From UBA2287 sp037442025 (GTDB lineage Bacteria > Bacteroidota > Bacteroidia > Bacteroidales > Tenuifilaceae), in the NCBI GenBank assembly GCA_037442025.1, contig JBBIRB010000003.1, positions 1 through 64,000 of the forward strand: DNA of 64,000 bases, in the 5' to 3' direction. Under the pieces are notes generated by a model. The model saw nothing but the letters and a program-made list of their open reading frames with translations, was not told where the DNA came from and made no database searches. This document shows positions 17,618-25,956 of this stretch, in pieces (positions within the stretch are counted from its first letter, which is position 1; every line of letters starts with the position of its first letter). Made by a program: the position numbers and the translations under genes.

Positions 17618-17636
17618 AATAAAAATTGAAAAGGTA

Positions 17637-18149
17637 TTATGTTCTTAGTGTAAGCGTAAAACGGCTCCAGGTAGGAACAACAGTTGCTTGAGCGGATGTG
17701 GCATCAATTACAAGCGTAACTGCGTTTCCAGCTCCGGGAGCAGGAAAACCAGCAGCTAAACCCTGAACCGGAACAGCCACATAGGTTTGACCTGCAGGAA
17801 TGGTAACAGTTGCAGGTAAAGCAACATAATGCGTACCAGCAACAGCTGTCGATGTGGAATGTACGGTTAATGTAACAGTAATATCGGTCGCTGGTACAAG
17901 GCCTACTGCTTCAACCCTTAAAAACGCATAAGTATCAATGGGTGCAGGGTTGGTCGCTGCATTTATAATAAAGGTTTGTGCCTTATGGTGAATAAGGTTA
18001 GCAGTAGTGGGTGGAGGGGTTATATGAGCATTCGACGCTAATATTCTTACTTGCTGAGTGCCTTCGTATAACTTTCTTTCCTCTTCGCAACTTGAAAAAA
18101 GGATTGCAAAGGCCAGCAAAATGGAAGAAATTGAAAGTATTTTTTTCAT
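17637..18149 (-). CDS. SusCD-associated lipoprotein with a Calx-beta-like fold
   Basis: A 170-residue lipoprotein with lipobox FSS-Cys21 (MKKILSISS start). The mature sequence is beta-rich. GTHYVALPATVTIPAGQTY followed by VAVPVQG resembles the Calx-beta-like half-repeats found in DUF4843 and DUF1735-type lipoproteins that accompany SusD genes. It starts 27 bp after the unit 3 SusD stop and is the last gene before a strong terminator. I infer a surface-exposed accessory binding protein of the uptake complex; the ligand is unknown. Confidence 0.7.
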   Translation of the reverse strand: MKKILSISSILLAFAILFSSCEEERKLYEGTQQVRILASNAHITPPPTTANLIHHKAQTFIINAATNPAPIDTYAFLRVEAVGLVPATDITVTLTVHSTSTAVAGTHYVALPATVTIPAGQTYVAVPVQGLAAGFPAPGAGNAVTLVIDATSAQATVVPTWSRFTLTLRT

Positions 18150-18176
18150 AACTAATTTGCTTTAAGAGTGAAAAGA

Positions 18177-19664
18177 TTAATAACCAGAATTCTGAACCAT
18201 GTTCTTGTTCGAATCCATTTCGCGCTGTGGAATAGGATACACCATTCTGTAGTCGGGATATGTTACCGTACTTACTGCACTATTTAAATTTTCAGGTGCT
18301 GGGGCAACTCTAACAACATCTCTGCGTGTACGAACCAAATCGAACAGGTTGTTTCCTTCAAGAACAAGCTCAATTCTCCTTTCGAACCAAATGCGATCAA
18401 TTAGAGCCTGGCCGGTTTGAGTGATATTAGCTGCCTCGGCTGCAAGCCCTCGGGCAACAACCACTTTCAATCTGTCTTGAGCAAGAGTTGTATTTGGTGT
18501 AGCCATACGGGCATATGCTTCGGCAGCAATTAAGTACATTTCAGCTAAGCGGAGTACAGGAGTATTAACCTCTTGGCCTGGCTTGGTTGAATTTCTACCA
18601 ATTAATTTATTGGAATGAACCTGGGTAAACCCAGCTGGAGTGTAAAACCAATTAGCCCGCCGGGTGTCGCCCACAGGGTAAGAGTTGAGCAGATTGTTAA
18701 GTGGCCAATAATCGGCGTAACCACCATGGTGGTACATGTAACCCAGCTGGTCGGTAGCGTTATTATCGGTATCGTTAAACCAAACTTCAAAAATGGCCTC
18801 TGAGCTTGGGTTGGCTCCGGTTGTTAACGTTCCGGGGTTGGCTGGAAGCGAATAGGAGGTACCATTTGTAATTACCAAATCGGCTTGGATTGCTGCATTT
18901 GTAAAGTCCTCCTTATAAAGGTACACTTTAGCTAAAAGTGCTCTTGCGGCAAAATTATTAACACGGGTTGCGTTGGAACCAGACCAAACATTAAGCAGGG
19001 GAATTGCTTCGGTTAAATCGGCAATAATATTATCGTATACCTCTTTAACAGTATTTCTGGCTGGTTGAGAAATTATTGAAGTTTTCATGTAGGGAACACC
19101 CAAGTGGCCACCATTTCCATCAGCAGTTCCAGCAGCAAGGTTAGCAACATCGGTAGTGCCTCCTTTGCCATATGTGTATGGCATAGCAAAAAAGCGAACC
19201 AAATCGAAGTGAGCAAGTGCCCTTAGGAAAAGCGCTTCACCTTTAATTTGGTTGTACTGGTTTAACTGCGAAGCAGGAGGTGTGAAGTTGGGTAAATTGT
19301 TAAGAATATTATTTGCCCTATCAATTGTTAGGTAAGCCCTATTCCACATACCAGCAACATCACCGTTGTTACGATCGGTAATCCAGTTAAACTGGGCAAT
19401 AAAACGACCCGAGTTGGCAGGTTTAAGTTTTAGAGCATCGCCAGGAACATCGGCCATTAAAAGGAAGTTACGACCGTAGTAGGCAGCAGCTTGTAAACCA
19501 TCGTAAACGCCCCACAATGCTGTTTGAGCATCGGCAACGTTGGCAATGGCACCATTTGAACTAAGAGATGTTGTAGGCTCCAGCTGGAGGAAATCCTCAG
19601 AGCAACCTAAAAGCAAGGCTGTTGCCAGAGTGAATATTGCGCCAAATTTTACAATTCTTTTCAT
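18177..19664 (-). CDS. susD: SusD/RagB-family lipoprotein (unit 3)
   Basis: A 495-residue SusD lipoprotein with lipobox LLG-Cys21, then SEDFLQLEPTTSLSSNGAI, the classic start of mature SusD. IKGEALFLRALAHFDLVRFF is the conserved TPR pair, and RIWFERRIELVLEGNNLFD followed by LVRTRRD is the C-terminal signature. VYPIPQREMDSNKNMVQN closes the protein as expected. It starts 22 bp after the paired SusC and is followed by an accessory lipoprotein. Among the three SusD proteins paired with a SusC here it is the most canonical. Confidence 0.96.
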   Translation of the reverse strand: MKRIVKFGAIFTLATALLLGCSEDFLQLEPTTSLSSNGAIANVADAQTALWGVYDGLQAAAYYGRNFLLMADVPGDALKLKPANSGRFIAQFNWITDRNNGDVAGMWNRAYLTIDRANNILNNLPNFTPPASQLNQYNQIKGEALFLRALAHFDLVRFFAMPYTYGKGGTTDVANLAAGTADGNGGHLGVPYMKTSIISQPARNTVKEVYDNIIADLTEAIPLLNVWSGSNATRVNNFAARALLAKVYLYKEDFTNAAIQADLVITNGTSYSLPANPGTLTTGANPSSEAIFEVWFNDTDNNATDQLGYMYHHGGYADYWPLNNLLNSYPVGDTRRANWFYTPAGFTQVHSNKLIGRNSTKPGQEVNTPVLRLAEMYLIAAEAYARMATPNTTLAQDRLKVVVARGLAAEAANITQTGQALIDRIWFERRIELVLEGNNLFDLVRTRRDVVRVAPAPENLNSAVSTVTYPDYRMVYPIPQREMDSNKNMVQNSGY

Positions 19665-19686
19665 GGTATTATCGAATTTAAATTAT

Positions 19687-22600
19687 TTAAAAAGTGAGGT
19701 CAACGCCAAATGTAACCGTTCTGGCATTGGGGTACTGGAACCAGGTATCGCCAGAAACTCCTTGCTCAGGATCGTAACCGGGATAATAGGTGTTCCATAG
19801 ATTGGTACCTTGCCAATATATCCGTGCCGAGCCCATTCCAACTTTGCTCACCCATTCTTTGGGAAGTGTATAGCTTAGCATTACATTTCTTAGCCTCATG
19901 TACGAACCGTCGAGAAGCCAGCGGGTAGATTGGAGGTTTCCTTGCCAAGTGTTGCTGAAGCGGCGCATGGGAACATCAGTAATATCGCCGGGTTTTTGCC
20001 ATCTGTTCAGGGCATTTACGTGCTGGTTGAAGTTGGCAAATGAGCCATCGCTATTAAGAATTCGGAAGTTGTTTTCGTAAACCTTATTGCCGTACTGAAA
20101 ATACATTTGAGCAGTCAGGGCGAATTTACCAAAAGGTGAGTCGTAAGAAATGGTGCTTCCGTAGCTGCCATAGAATTTGGGAAGTGCATTGCCAGAGAAT
20201 AAGCGGCCTGCTTCGGCATAAGTGAATACAATGTTGCCATCAGCATCGTACCACATGGGCCGACCGTCGGCAGGGTTAACGCCAGCCCACTGGAAAAGAT
20301 GGAACTCGTTAATTGGCATACCCTCTTTTAAACGTTGGAATCCCCAAGGAATTTCTTGTCCTTCGTATAGTTTTGTAATTTTGTTCTGGTTGAAAGTAAT
20401 ATTACCTTCCAGCGACCATACAAAATTATTGAATTTAAGAGCATCGCCTTCTAATGTAACTTCCCATCCTTTGTTTACCATTTCTCCTATGTTTTTCATA
20501 GTTGAAGTGAATCCCGAAGTGGATGATAAGGGAGCGCTCAGAAGCAGATCGTAGGTTTTCCTATTGTAGTACTCCACAGTAGCAGATACTCTGTCGAAAA
20601 GGCGTACATCGACACCAATGTTGTAGTTGGCATTCTTTTCCCAAGTTAAATCGGGGTTGCTAATTTGCGATGGGCGACTAGCATTAAGTGTGCCATAAAC
20701 CGCGTCATATGAGTAAAGACCCAACGATGCAAAGTTTGAAATAGAAGCGTTACCAGAGGTACCATAACTTGCACGAAGCTGGAGGTTGTTCAGAAAGGAT
20801 ATCCCTTTCATAAACTCCTCTTCGGTTATTCTGTATGAGGTACCAACTGACCAGAAGTTAGCCCAACGGTTGTTAGCACCAAACCTCGATGAGCCGTCGC
20901 GGCGGAAACTACCACTAAAATAGTATTTGTTCATAAAGTTGTAGTTGGCCCTACCAAAATACGAAAGGAATGTATAATTCGTTTGAGATCCCCATGCAGT
21001 TGTTGGCCTAGCACCAGACGCAAGTTCCCTTAGACTGAAAGAAGCAAAAGTTTCATTGGCGGCGTACAATTCGTAAAGATTGTAACTTTGAGCTTCTTGT
21101 CCCACAAGTACATCGATATTGTGTTGGTCAAGCAACGACTTAGAATATGAGAGAGTGTTAGTACCTGTCCAGGTAAGAGCATTATTTTGCGATTGCGATG
21201 CCCTGCCTACACCATAAGCAGTATTGCCACGGGACCGCTGATCGTCCCAACCATACTCGGCTAATGATTGGAAGTCGACACCCCAGTTGGTTTTTGCAAC
21301 AAGTCCAGGAATAATTTCCCATTGTAAATAGGAAGTTCCAAGTGCTCGGTATGTTTTTCCCCAAAAATCGTTGTATTCGTGGTTTGCTGCAAAGTTAACC
21401 CCACTGTTACCAATGAGGCCAGTACCCAGAGGACCATCGTGCCAGGTTCCGTCAGCATTTTTGGCAGGGTTAAAGGGAGGTGTAAATACCGAGCCGGCTA
21501 CTGGGCTAAGGAAAAATGCTGAGGTTGTTAAGGGTGATTCCTGACGATTGTAGGATAGAGTAGAATTCAGCCCAAAAGTGATTTTTTCAGAAACCTTTTG
21601 AGTAATATTGGCTCTTAATGAGTACCTTTCCATATTTGAGCGAATAACAATACCCTCCTGGTTGAAATAAGAAGCAGAAGCAAAAACTTGTGTTTTGTCA
21701 TTACCGCCATTAACAGATAAATCCCAAGATTGAGTAAGTGCATTGTCCTTGTAAGCCCATTTCATCCAATCTTCGTTATAATAACGATCGAAATTTCGCA
21801 GATCTGTAATAGTAGCCTCTTTTACTGCAAGAGAATTGAGAAATGCATCAGTTACAGCAGTGGTTTGAGCAACATTTAACCGGCTTTCAAGCTCAAGACC
21901 AAGATACTCAGGTGTAGTCAATACCTTGAAGTGCTTGTTAGCCCTCGACGAAAAACCAGTTTGTTGGCTGAATGAAACTTTTGCCTTGCCCTCTTTTCCC
22001 CTTTTGGTTGTGATAAGTACAACACCATTCGAGGCTCTGGAACCATAAATAGATGTTGCCGAAGCATCTTTGAGAACTGTTATTGATTCAATGTCGGCAG
22101 GGTTAAGGCTTGACAGGGTGTTGTACAGCTGGGTTGTGTTTGTTGCTGTACTAGATCTCATTTGAGATAGATTGCCCTGAAGGACAGGAACTCCATCAAT
22201 AACATACAAAGGCTCCGTTCCAGCATTAATTGAGCCGATACCCCTAATAATAACGGCAGCTTGAGAACCAGGCTGTCCGGAATTGTTTTGAGACATAAGG
22301 CCAGGAACGTTCCCTTTAAGCGCTTTCTCAATAGAGGTTACTGGAATGCCGGTTATCTTCTCGGTTTTAACGTTTGTAGCTGACCCTGTGAAAGTAGACT
22401 TTTTTGCTACACCGTAACCGATTACAATAATCTCTTCCAGTTCCCGAGCATCGGATTGAAGAACAAGATCAATAACCCTTCTTCCTTCAATGGCCACATC
22501 TTGGGTCTTATAGCCCATGAAACTAAAAGTTAAAACAGTAGCATTGGCAGGTATACTGAAGGAATATTTTCCACTTCCATCAGTTGTGGTGCCAATAGTT

Positions 22601-22743
22601 GTACCCTTTACAACAATAGAAACCCCGGGTAAGGGCCCTTCCTCGGCACTGGAAACAGTACCGGTGATTTGTACGTTCTGCGCTTGTAGAGCACTAATGC
22701 CTACAAACACAAAGCATACAAGGAATGCACACAGTTTTTTCAT
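19687..22743 (-). CDS. susC: SusC/RagA TonB-linked outer-membrane transporter (unit 3)
   Basis: A 1018-residue TonB-dependent transporter with signal peptide (1-22), regulatory-like domain, TonB box LEEIIVIG, plug (KALKGNVPGL, IESITVLKDASATSIYGSRA, then SNGVVLITTKRG) and barrel ending FGVDLTF. It is the first gene of the uptake array and forms an operon with the SusD at 18177 and the lipoprotein at 17637. No ECF sigma or anti-sigma pair, hybrid two-component regulator or SusR-like gene is next to it, so induction must come from elsewhere or be constitutive. Confidence 0.96.
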   Translation of the reverse strand: MKKLCAFLVCFVFVGISALQAQNVQITGTVSSAEEGPLPGVSIVVKGTTIGTTTDGSGKYSFSIPANATVLTFSFMGYKTQDVAIEGRRVIDLVLQSDARELEEIIVIGYGVAKKSTFTGSATNVKTEKITGIPVTSIEKALKGNVPGLMSQNNSGQPGSQAAVIIRGIGSINAGTEPLYVIDGVPVLQGNLSQMRSSTATNTTQLYNTLSSLNPADIESITVLKDASATSIYGSRASNGVVLITTKRGKEGKAKVSFSQQTGFSSRANKHFKVLTTPEYLGLELESRLNVAQTTAVTDAFLNSLAVKEATITDLRNFDRYYNEDWMKWAYKDNALTQSWDLSVNGGNDKTQVFASASYFNQEGIVIRSNMERYSLRANITQKVSEKITFGLNSTLSYNRQESPLTTSAFFLSPVAGSVFTPPFNPAKNADGTWHDGPLGTGLIGNSGVNFAANHEYNDFWGKTYRALGTSYLQWEIIPGLVAKTNWGVDFQSLAEYGWDDQRSRGNTAYGVGRASQSQNNALTWTGTNTLSYSKSLLDQHNIDVLVGQEAQSYNLYELYAANETFASFSLRELASGARPTTAWGSQTNYTFLSYFGRANYNFMNKYYFSGSFRRDGSSRFGANNRWANFWSVGTSYRITEEEFMKGISFLNNLQLRASYGTSGNASISNFASLGLYSYDAVYGTLNASRPSQISNPDLTWEKNANYNIGVDVRLFDRVSATVEYYNRKTYDLLLSAPLSSTSGFTSTMKNIGEMVNKGWEVTLEGDALKFNNFVWSLEGNITFNQNKITKLYEGQEIPWGFQRLKEGMPINEFHLFQWAGVNPADGRPMWYDADGNIVFTYAEAGRLFSGNALPKFYGSYGSTISYDSPFGKFALTAQMYFQYGNKVYENNFRILNSDGSFANFNQHVNALNRWQKPGDITDVPMRRFSNTWQGNLQSTRWLLDGSYMRLRNVMLSYTLPKEWVSKVGMGSARIYWQGTNLWNTYYPGYDPEQGVSGDTWFQYPNARTVTFGVDLTF
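22430..22743 (-). repeat. Conserved SusC N-terminal cassette, copy 3
   Basis: This is the third copy of the conserved SusC N-terminal block. It is closest to copy 2 in the regulatory-like domain. The region after the TonB box differs from both other copies. Confidence 0.75.
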
Positions 22744-22784
22744 AAGTTAAGATTTTGATTTACAATTATTAATTAAACTTAAAA

Positions 22785-22807
22785 TTTAGGTTAATCGCAG
22801 CTAATAT
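22785..22807 (-). promoter_or_regulatory. Shared leader motifs of susC unit 3
   Basis: On the minus strand TAACCTAAA reads at 22793-22785 and TTATATTAGC at 22807-22798, both shared with other susC leaders in the window. They lie 40-65 bp upstream of the ATG. Confidence 0.4.
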
Positions 22808-22916
22808 AAGTTAAAGAACGTAAAAAACAAGGCGATTATCCTTGAATTTTTTTTTTTTAACATCCGTATTATGCCAATGCAAACAACTCAAGTTAATTTA
22901 ATAACAGGCATATAAA

Positions 22917-22947
22917 CATAAAGGCCCATATTTACAGGGCCTTTATG
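22917..22947 (-). terminator. Hairpin terminator of ftcD
   Basis: An 11-bp perfect stem, CATAAAGGCCC (22917-22927) with GGGCCTTTATG (22937-22947), lies 28 bp after the ftcD stop. The following U-tract is short (TTTATATG), so termination may be moderate. Confidence 0.7.
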
Positions 22948-22974
22948 TGTGTGAGGTGTTAATAACCGTGTTAA

Positions 22975-24663
22975 TTAAATTTTTTTGAAAACGATTTCGG
23001 TTATTACTTTTTCAAACGATTTAGCTTGGGTTAATATTCCTTCTGCTTTATCGATATATGCTTTTGCCAAATCCTTATCGTCAAGTCCTGCAGCATTAAT
23101 TCGTACATTCATGTATGCGCCAATTACTGCAGATCGTGCTGCAAGAGCCCCCACGCCGGCATCGGAAACCGAATTGGGGTTTCCAATTTCTGCCATGGCT
23201 TTTATAACCTCCATGGATTGCAAACTAACTTCCATAACCTTCAGCGGTACTTCAATGGCGTATTTCGTAGCATCCTGAATGGCTGATTTTCGGGCGGCTT
23301 TTTCCTCATCGTTCGATTTGGGTAAGCTGAAGGCATCCATTATGCGATTGAAGGCATTCGTGTCCTCGTCGATAAGCTGTAAAAGTTGATCCATAAAGGT
23401 CTTGCCTTTATCGGCCCAATTGCTGAACTCCTCCCAGCGATCGTCCCAACCCGCCTTGTGCGAGGAAAGATTGGCCACCATAGTGGCAAGCGCCACACCC
23501 ATGGCACCCATTGTGGCAGAAATGGAACCGCCACCGGGGGCTGGCGATTCAGATGCGGTTTCGTATGTGAAGCCCGAAACAGTCATGTCGACCAATTTCT
23601 TTTTGGTTTTATCGGCAAGAATGTACTCAATAATTTTCTTGTCGGGATCGAATGGGTACAGTTCGTCGAGCCCCAACGATTTTACCGCTATTTTTATAAT
23701 TTCCCTGTCGGGTATACCAGTTGATCGTTGCTGCTTGCGCAGAAAGTGTTTGCCTGCCTCGAGCATAGCCTGAAGGGGTACAACACCAACAATTTCGGAC
23801 CCAGTAACCCGAACGCCCCTTTCCTGCGCTTTTTTCGACGCTTCTTCAAATGCCTGATGGATGGAGGTAACGGTAATGTCGGTAAGGTTAATTGAGATTT
23901 GAGCAATTCCAAACTCTTCAATAAACCAACCAATTGCCTTGCAGGCTTTTAGGCTGCCGGGTATCCAAATCTCTTTTCCATTCTCATCGAGGGCAATTTT
24001 TCCTGTAACGGGGTTCCCAACTCTTTGGGGTCGACCCTTTTCACGAATATCGAATGCTATGGCATTAGCCCTACGGGTTGAGGTTGTGTTTAAATTTACA
24101 TTGTAGGCTACCAGAAAGTTGCGAGCACCTACAGCGGTTGCTCCTGCTGTTGCATTAAAAGTTGTAGGTCCAAAGTCGGGTTTCCAGTTGGGGTCTTTCA
24201 ACTTATTGGCTAAACCTTCGTATTCTCCTGCTCTGCAGTTAGCCAAATTCCTACGTTTTTCCTCTTTGGCAGCAAACTCATAGCAATATACGGGGATGCT
24301 CAGTTCTTCGCCTATTCGCTTGGCTAGTTTGTGGGCATACTGCACAACCTCTTCCATGGTTATGTTTGCAACGGGTACCAAAGGGCAAACATCGGTTGCT
24401 CCAAAACGGGGGTGCGCTCCTTTATGGTTGCGCATGTCGATTAGTTCCGAAGCCCTTTTAACAGCCCTAAATGCTGCCTCGCAAACCTCGTTGGGAGTTC
24501 CAACTATGGTTACAACGGTTCTGTTGGTGGCCTTTCCTGGGTCCACATCGATGAGTCGAACTCCTTCAACTGCCTCAATTTCGTTGGTAATTTGTTTAAT
24601 AATGTTCATGTCGCGTCCTTCAGAAAAATTGGGTACGCATTCAATTAGTTGGATGTTGTTCAT
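22975..24663 (-). CDS. ftcD: Bifunctional glutamate formimidoyltransferase / formimidoyl-THF cyclodeaminase
   Basis: A 562-residue fusion protein that completes histidine degradation. The N-terminal formiminotransferase (about 1-330) moves the formimino group from formiminoglutamate to tetrahydrofolate. The C-terminal cyclodeaminase (about 350-562) releases ammonia to give 5,10-methenyl-THF. Visible marks are CVPNFSEGRD at the start, RNHKGAHPRFGATD around His84 (the catalytic His region) and APGGGSISATMGAMG in the cyclodeaminase. The length equals that of the animal-type fusion, which is usual in Bacteroidota. It is the last gene of a minus-strand run with hutI. hutH and hutU are not in the window. 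Confidence 0.96.
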   Translation of the reverse strand: MNNIQLIECVPNFSEGRDMNIIKQITNEIEAVEGVRLIDVDPGKATNRTVVTIVGTPNEVCEAAFRAVKRASELIDMRNHKGAHPRFGATDVCPLVPVANITMEEVVQYAHKLAKRIGEELSIPVYCYEFAAKEEKRRNLANCRAGEYEGLANKLKDPNWKPDFGPTTFNATAGATAVGARNFLVAYNVNLNTTSTRRANAIAFDIREKGRPQRVGNPVTGKIALDENGKEIWIPGSLKACKAIGWFIEEFGIAQISINLTDITVTSIHQAFEEASKKAQERGVRVTGSEIVGVVPLQAMLEAGKHFLRKQQRSTGIPDREIIKIAVKSLGLDELYPFDPDKKIIEYILADKTKKKLVDMTVSGFTYETASESPAPGGGSISATMGAMGVALATMVANLSSHKAGWDDRWEEFSNWADKGKTFMDQLLQLIDEDTNAFNRIMDAFSLPKSNDEEKAARKSAIQDATKYAIEVPLKVMEVSLQSMEVIKAMAEIGNPNSVSDAGVGALAARSAVIGAYMNVRINAAGLDDKDLAKAYIDKAEGILTQAKSFEKVITEIVFKKI

Positions 24664-24699
24664 GGGGATTTTTATTGAGATGTTTATTTTAATAATTCA

Positions 24700-24724
24700 G
24701 AAGCACGAAGATCGAAGTCAGAAG
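24700..24724 (+). repeat. GAAGNNN heptad array, left arm
   Basis: GAAG occurs at 24700, 24707, 24714 and 24721, an exact 7-nt period with variable NNN (CAC, ATC, TCA). The array lies between ftcD and the four-helix-bundle gene and is inverted relative to the array at 25145-25190. Confidence 0.75.
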
Positions 24725-24746
24725 TTTTAAAAGGATAACATTTAGT

Positions 24747-25100
24747 TCATTTAATTTTTTTTCTGAATGCAACAATCATATTCATTAAATTGAAAGCAAA
24801 CTCGTAATGGCTTTCAAATTCTTCATGACTTATATATTTTCGTTTAACAGCTTTATGTAAACAAGTAACGGTTTCAGCTAATGATCGAGTCGAGTAACCT
24901 AAAAATTTTCGAAACTCAGGATTCGTTTGTCCTATTGAACCCTCAGAAATATTGAGAGCAATAGAATCGGCTGCTCTGCAAATTTGAGATGTTAAATTAA
25001 AAATCTCCTTTTTAGGAAATGTCAACGATAAAGTGTTAATGTTTTCACCGTAATCCATGGCCTTTTGCCAAATAATAAGCTGTTCAAATTTAAACTTCAT
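24747..25100 (-). CDS. Four-helix-bundle protein (S23/IVS-type)
   Basis: A 117-residue all-helical protein of the family named after the ORF in 23S rRNA intervening sequences (TIGR02436). The family signature is clear: FEQLIIWQKAMDYGENI at the start, QICRAADSIALNISEG in the middle and GYSTRSLAETVTCLHKA before the last helix. The proteins form pentamers and bind nucleic acid; relatives act as accessory protein Avd in diversity-generating retroelements, but no reverse transcriptase or variable repeat is nearby. The gene is bracketed by inverted arrays of a 7-nt repeat (24700-24724 and 25145-25190), which suggests that a small cassette has been inserted between the DUF4197 gene and ftcD. Confidence 0.9.
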   Translation of the reverse strand: MKFKFEQLIIWQKAMDYGENINTLSLTFPKKEIFNLTSQICRAADSIALNISEGSIGQTNPEFRKFLGYSTRSLAETVTCLHKAVKRKYISHEEFESHYEFAFNLMNMIVAFRKKIK

Positions 25101-25144
25101 AATTATAACTATAAAAAATGGTTTCCTTTTAAATGCTAATATTG

Positions 25145-25190
25145 CTTCCTACTTCCAACTTAATGCTTCGGACTTCGGTCTTCCGACTCT
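25145..25190 (-). repeat. GAAGNNN heptad array, right arm
   Basis: On the plus strand CTTC-type tetramers start at 25145, 25152, 25159 (CTTA), 25166, 25173, 25180 and 25187 (CTCT), seven units at an exact 7-nt period. Read on the minus strand they are GAAG-type heptads, so the two arrays face each other across the four-helix-bundle gene. The array ends 1 bp before the stop codon of the DUF4197 gene. Confidence 0.8.
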
Positions 25191-25191
25191 C

Positions 25192-25917
25192 TTACTGCCC
25201 ACCAAAAACCTTCCTCAAAATATCCGTCACCCTGGCTGCTGGGTCTTTGCGAATAAGTCTCTCTTCGTTTTCTATAAGTTTAAAAAGTCCTTCAATCGCC
25301 TTGTCGGTAATGTAGTTTTCCATATCGGGGTTTACCTGCTCGCCTCCGGTAATTAGGGTTAATCGATTATAGTTGGTTGCTATAGGGTTCCAGTAGCTGG
25401 TTACCTTTACCTTGTCGATGGATTGTTTTACAATGGGTTTAAACTCTGCTTTGAGCTGGTTGGTGGTTTTCTCCTTTAGGTATGTAGTGGCCGCATTGTC
25501 GGCTCCTTTCAGTATGCCCATGGCATCAGAAATAGTCATGCTGGTAATGGCCGAAGAAAAAATGGGATATGCCCTTTGCGCAGCATCTTCGGCAGCTCGG
25601 TTTAGTGAAATAATAAAATCGTCGATTGGTTTCTTTATTCCGGCCTGTTCTAGGGTATTCTTAACCTTAATGGCTTCGGGAGGGAATGGTATAAATAGAA
25701 GTTGATTTTTATAGAAACCATCGAACTTTGAAGCTTCCTGCCCCGATTTTTTTGCACCCAAATCGAGAGCCTCTTTCAATCCTCGAATTACTTCGGCTGT
25801 TGAAAGTCCCTGACTTTGAGTTGAAGCAGGGTTTGGAAGTGAAATATTAAATTGGGCGCAGTTAGTAAGAATAGCGAGGATTAATGTCAGTGAGCTAATT
25901 GCTATTGTTTTTTTCAT
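25192..25917 (-). CDS. DUF4197 lipoprotein
   Basis: A 241-residue lipoprotein with lipobox LTN-Cys20. The mature protein matches the DUF4197 family: STAEVIRGLKEALDLGAKKSG near the start, FPPEAIKVKNTLEQAG in the middle and TDKAIEGLFKLIENEERLIR with RKDPAARVTDILRKVFG at the end. The family is helical, common in Proteobacteria and Bacteroidota, and without known function. It lies between the YhcG nuclease and the four-helix-bundle cassette, in the same direction as hutI and ftcD; nothing links it to histidine breakdown. Confidence 0.9.
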   Translation of the reverse strand: MKKTIAISSLTLILAILTNCAQFNISLPNPASTQSQGLSTAEVIRGLKEALDLGAKKSGQEASKFDGFYKNQLLFIPFPPEAIKVKNTLEQAGIKKPIDDFIISLNRAAEDAAQRAYPIFSSAITSMTISDAMGILKGADNAATTYLKEKTTNQLKAEFKPIVKQSIDKVKVTSYWNPIATNYNRLTLITGGEQVNPDMENYITDKAIEGLFKLIENEERLIRKDPAARVTDILRKVFGGQ

Positions 25918-25956
25918 GTTAGTTGTAATTTACTATGATTAAAACTATTTTTTGGT

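Noticed and set aside
24747..25100. Diversity-generating retroelement, suggested by the four-helix-bundle (Avd-like) protein
   Set aside because: No reverse transcriptase and no template/variable repeat pair is found within the window.
24700..25190. CRISPR array, suggested by the regular short repeats
   Set aside because: The repeat unit is 4 fixed plus 3 variable bases, far too short for a CRISPR repeat, and no cas gene is present.
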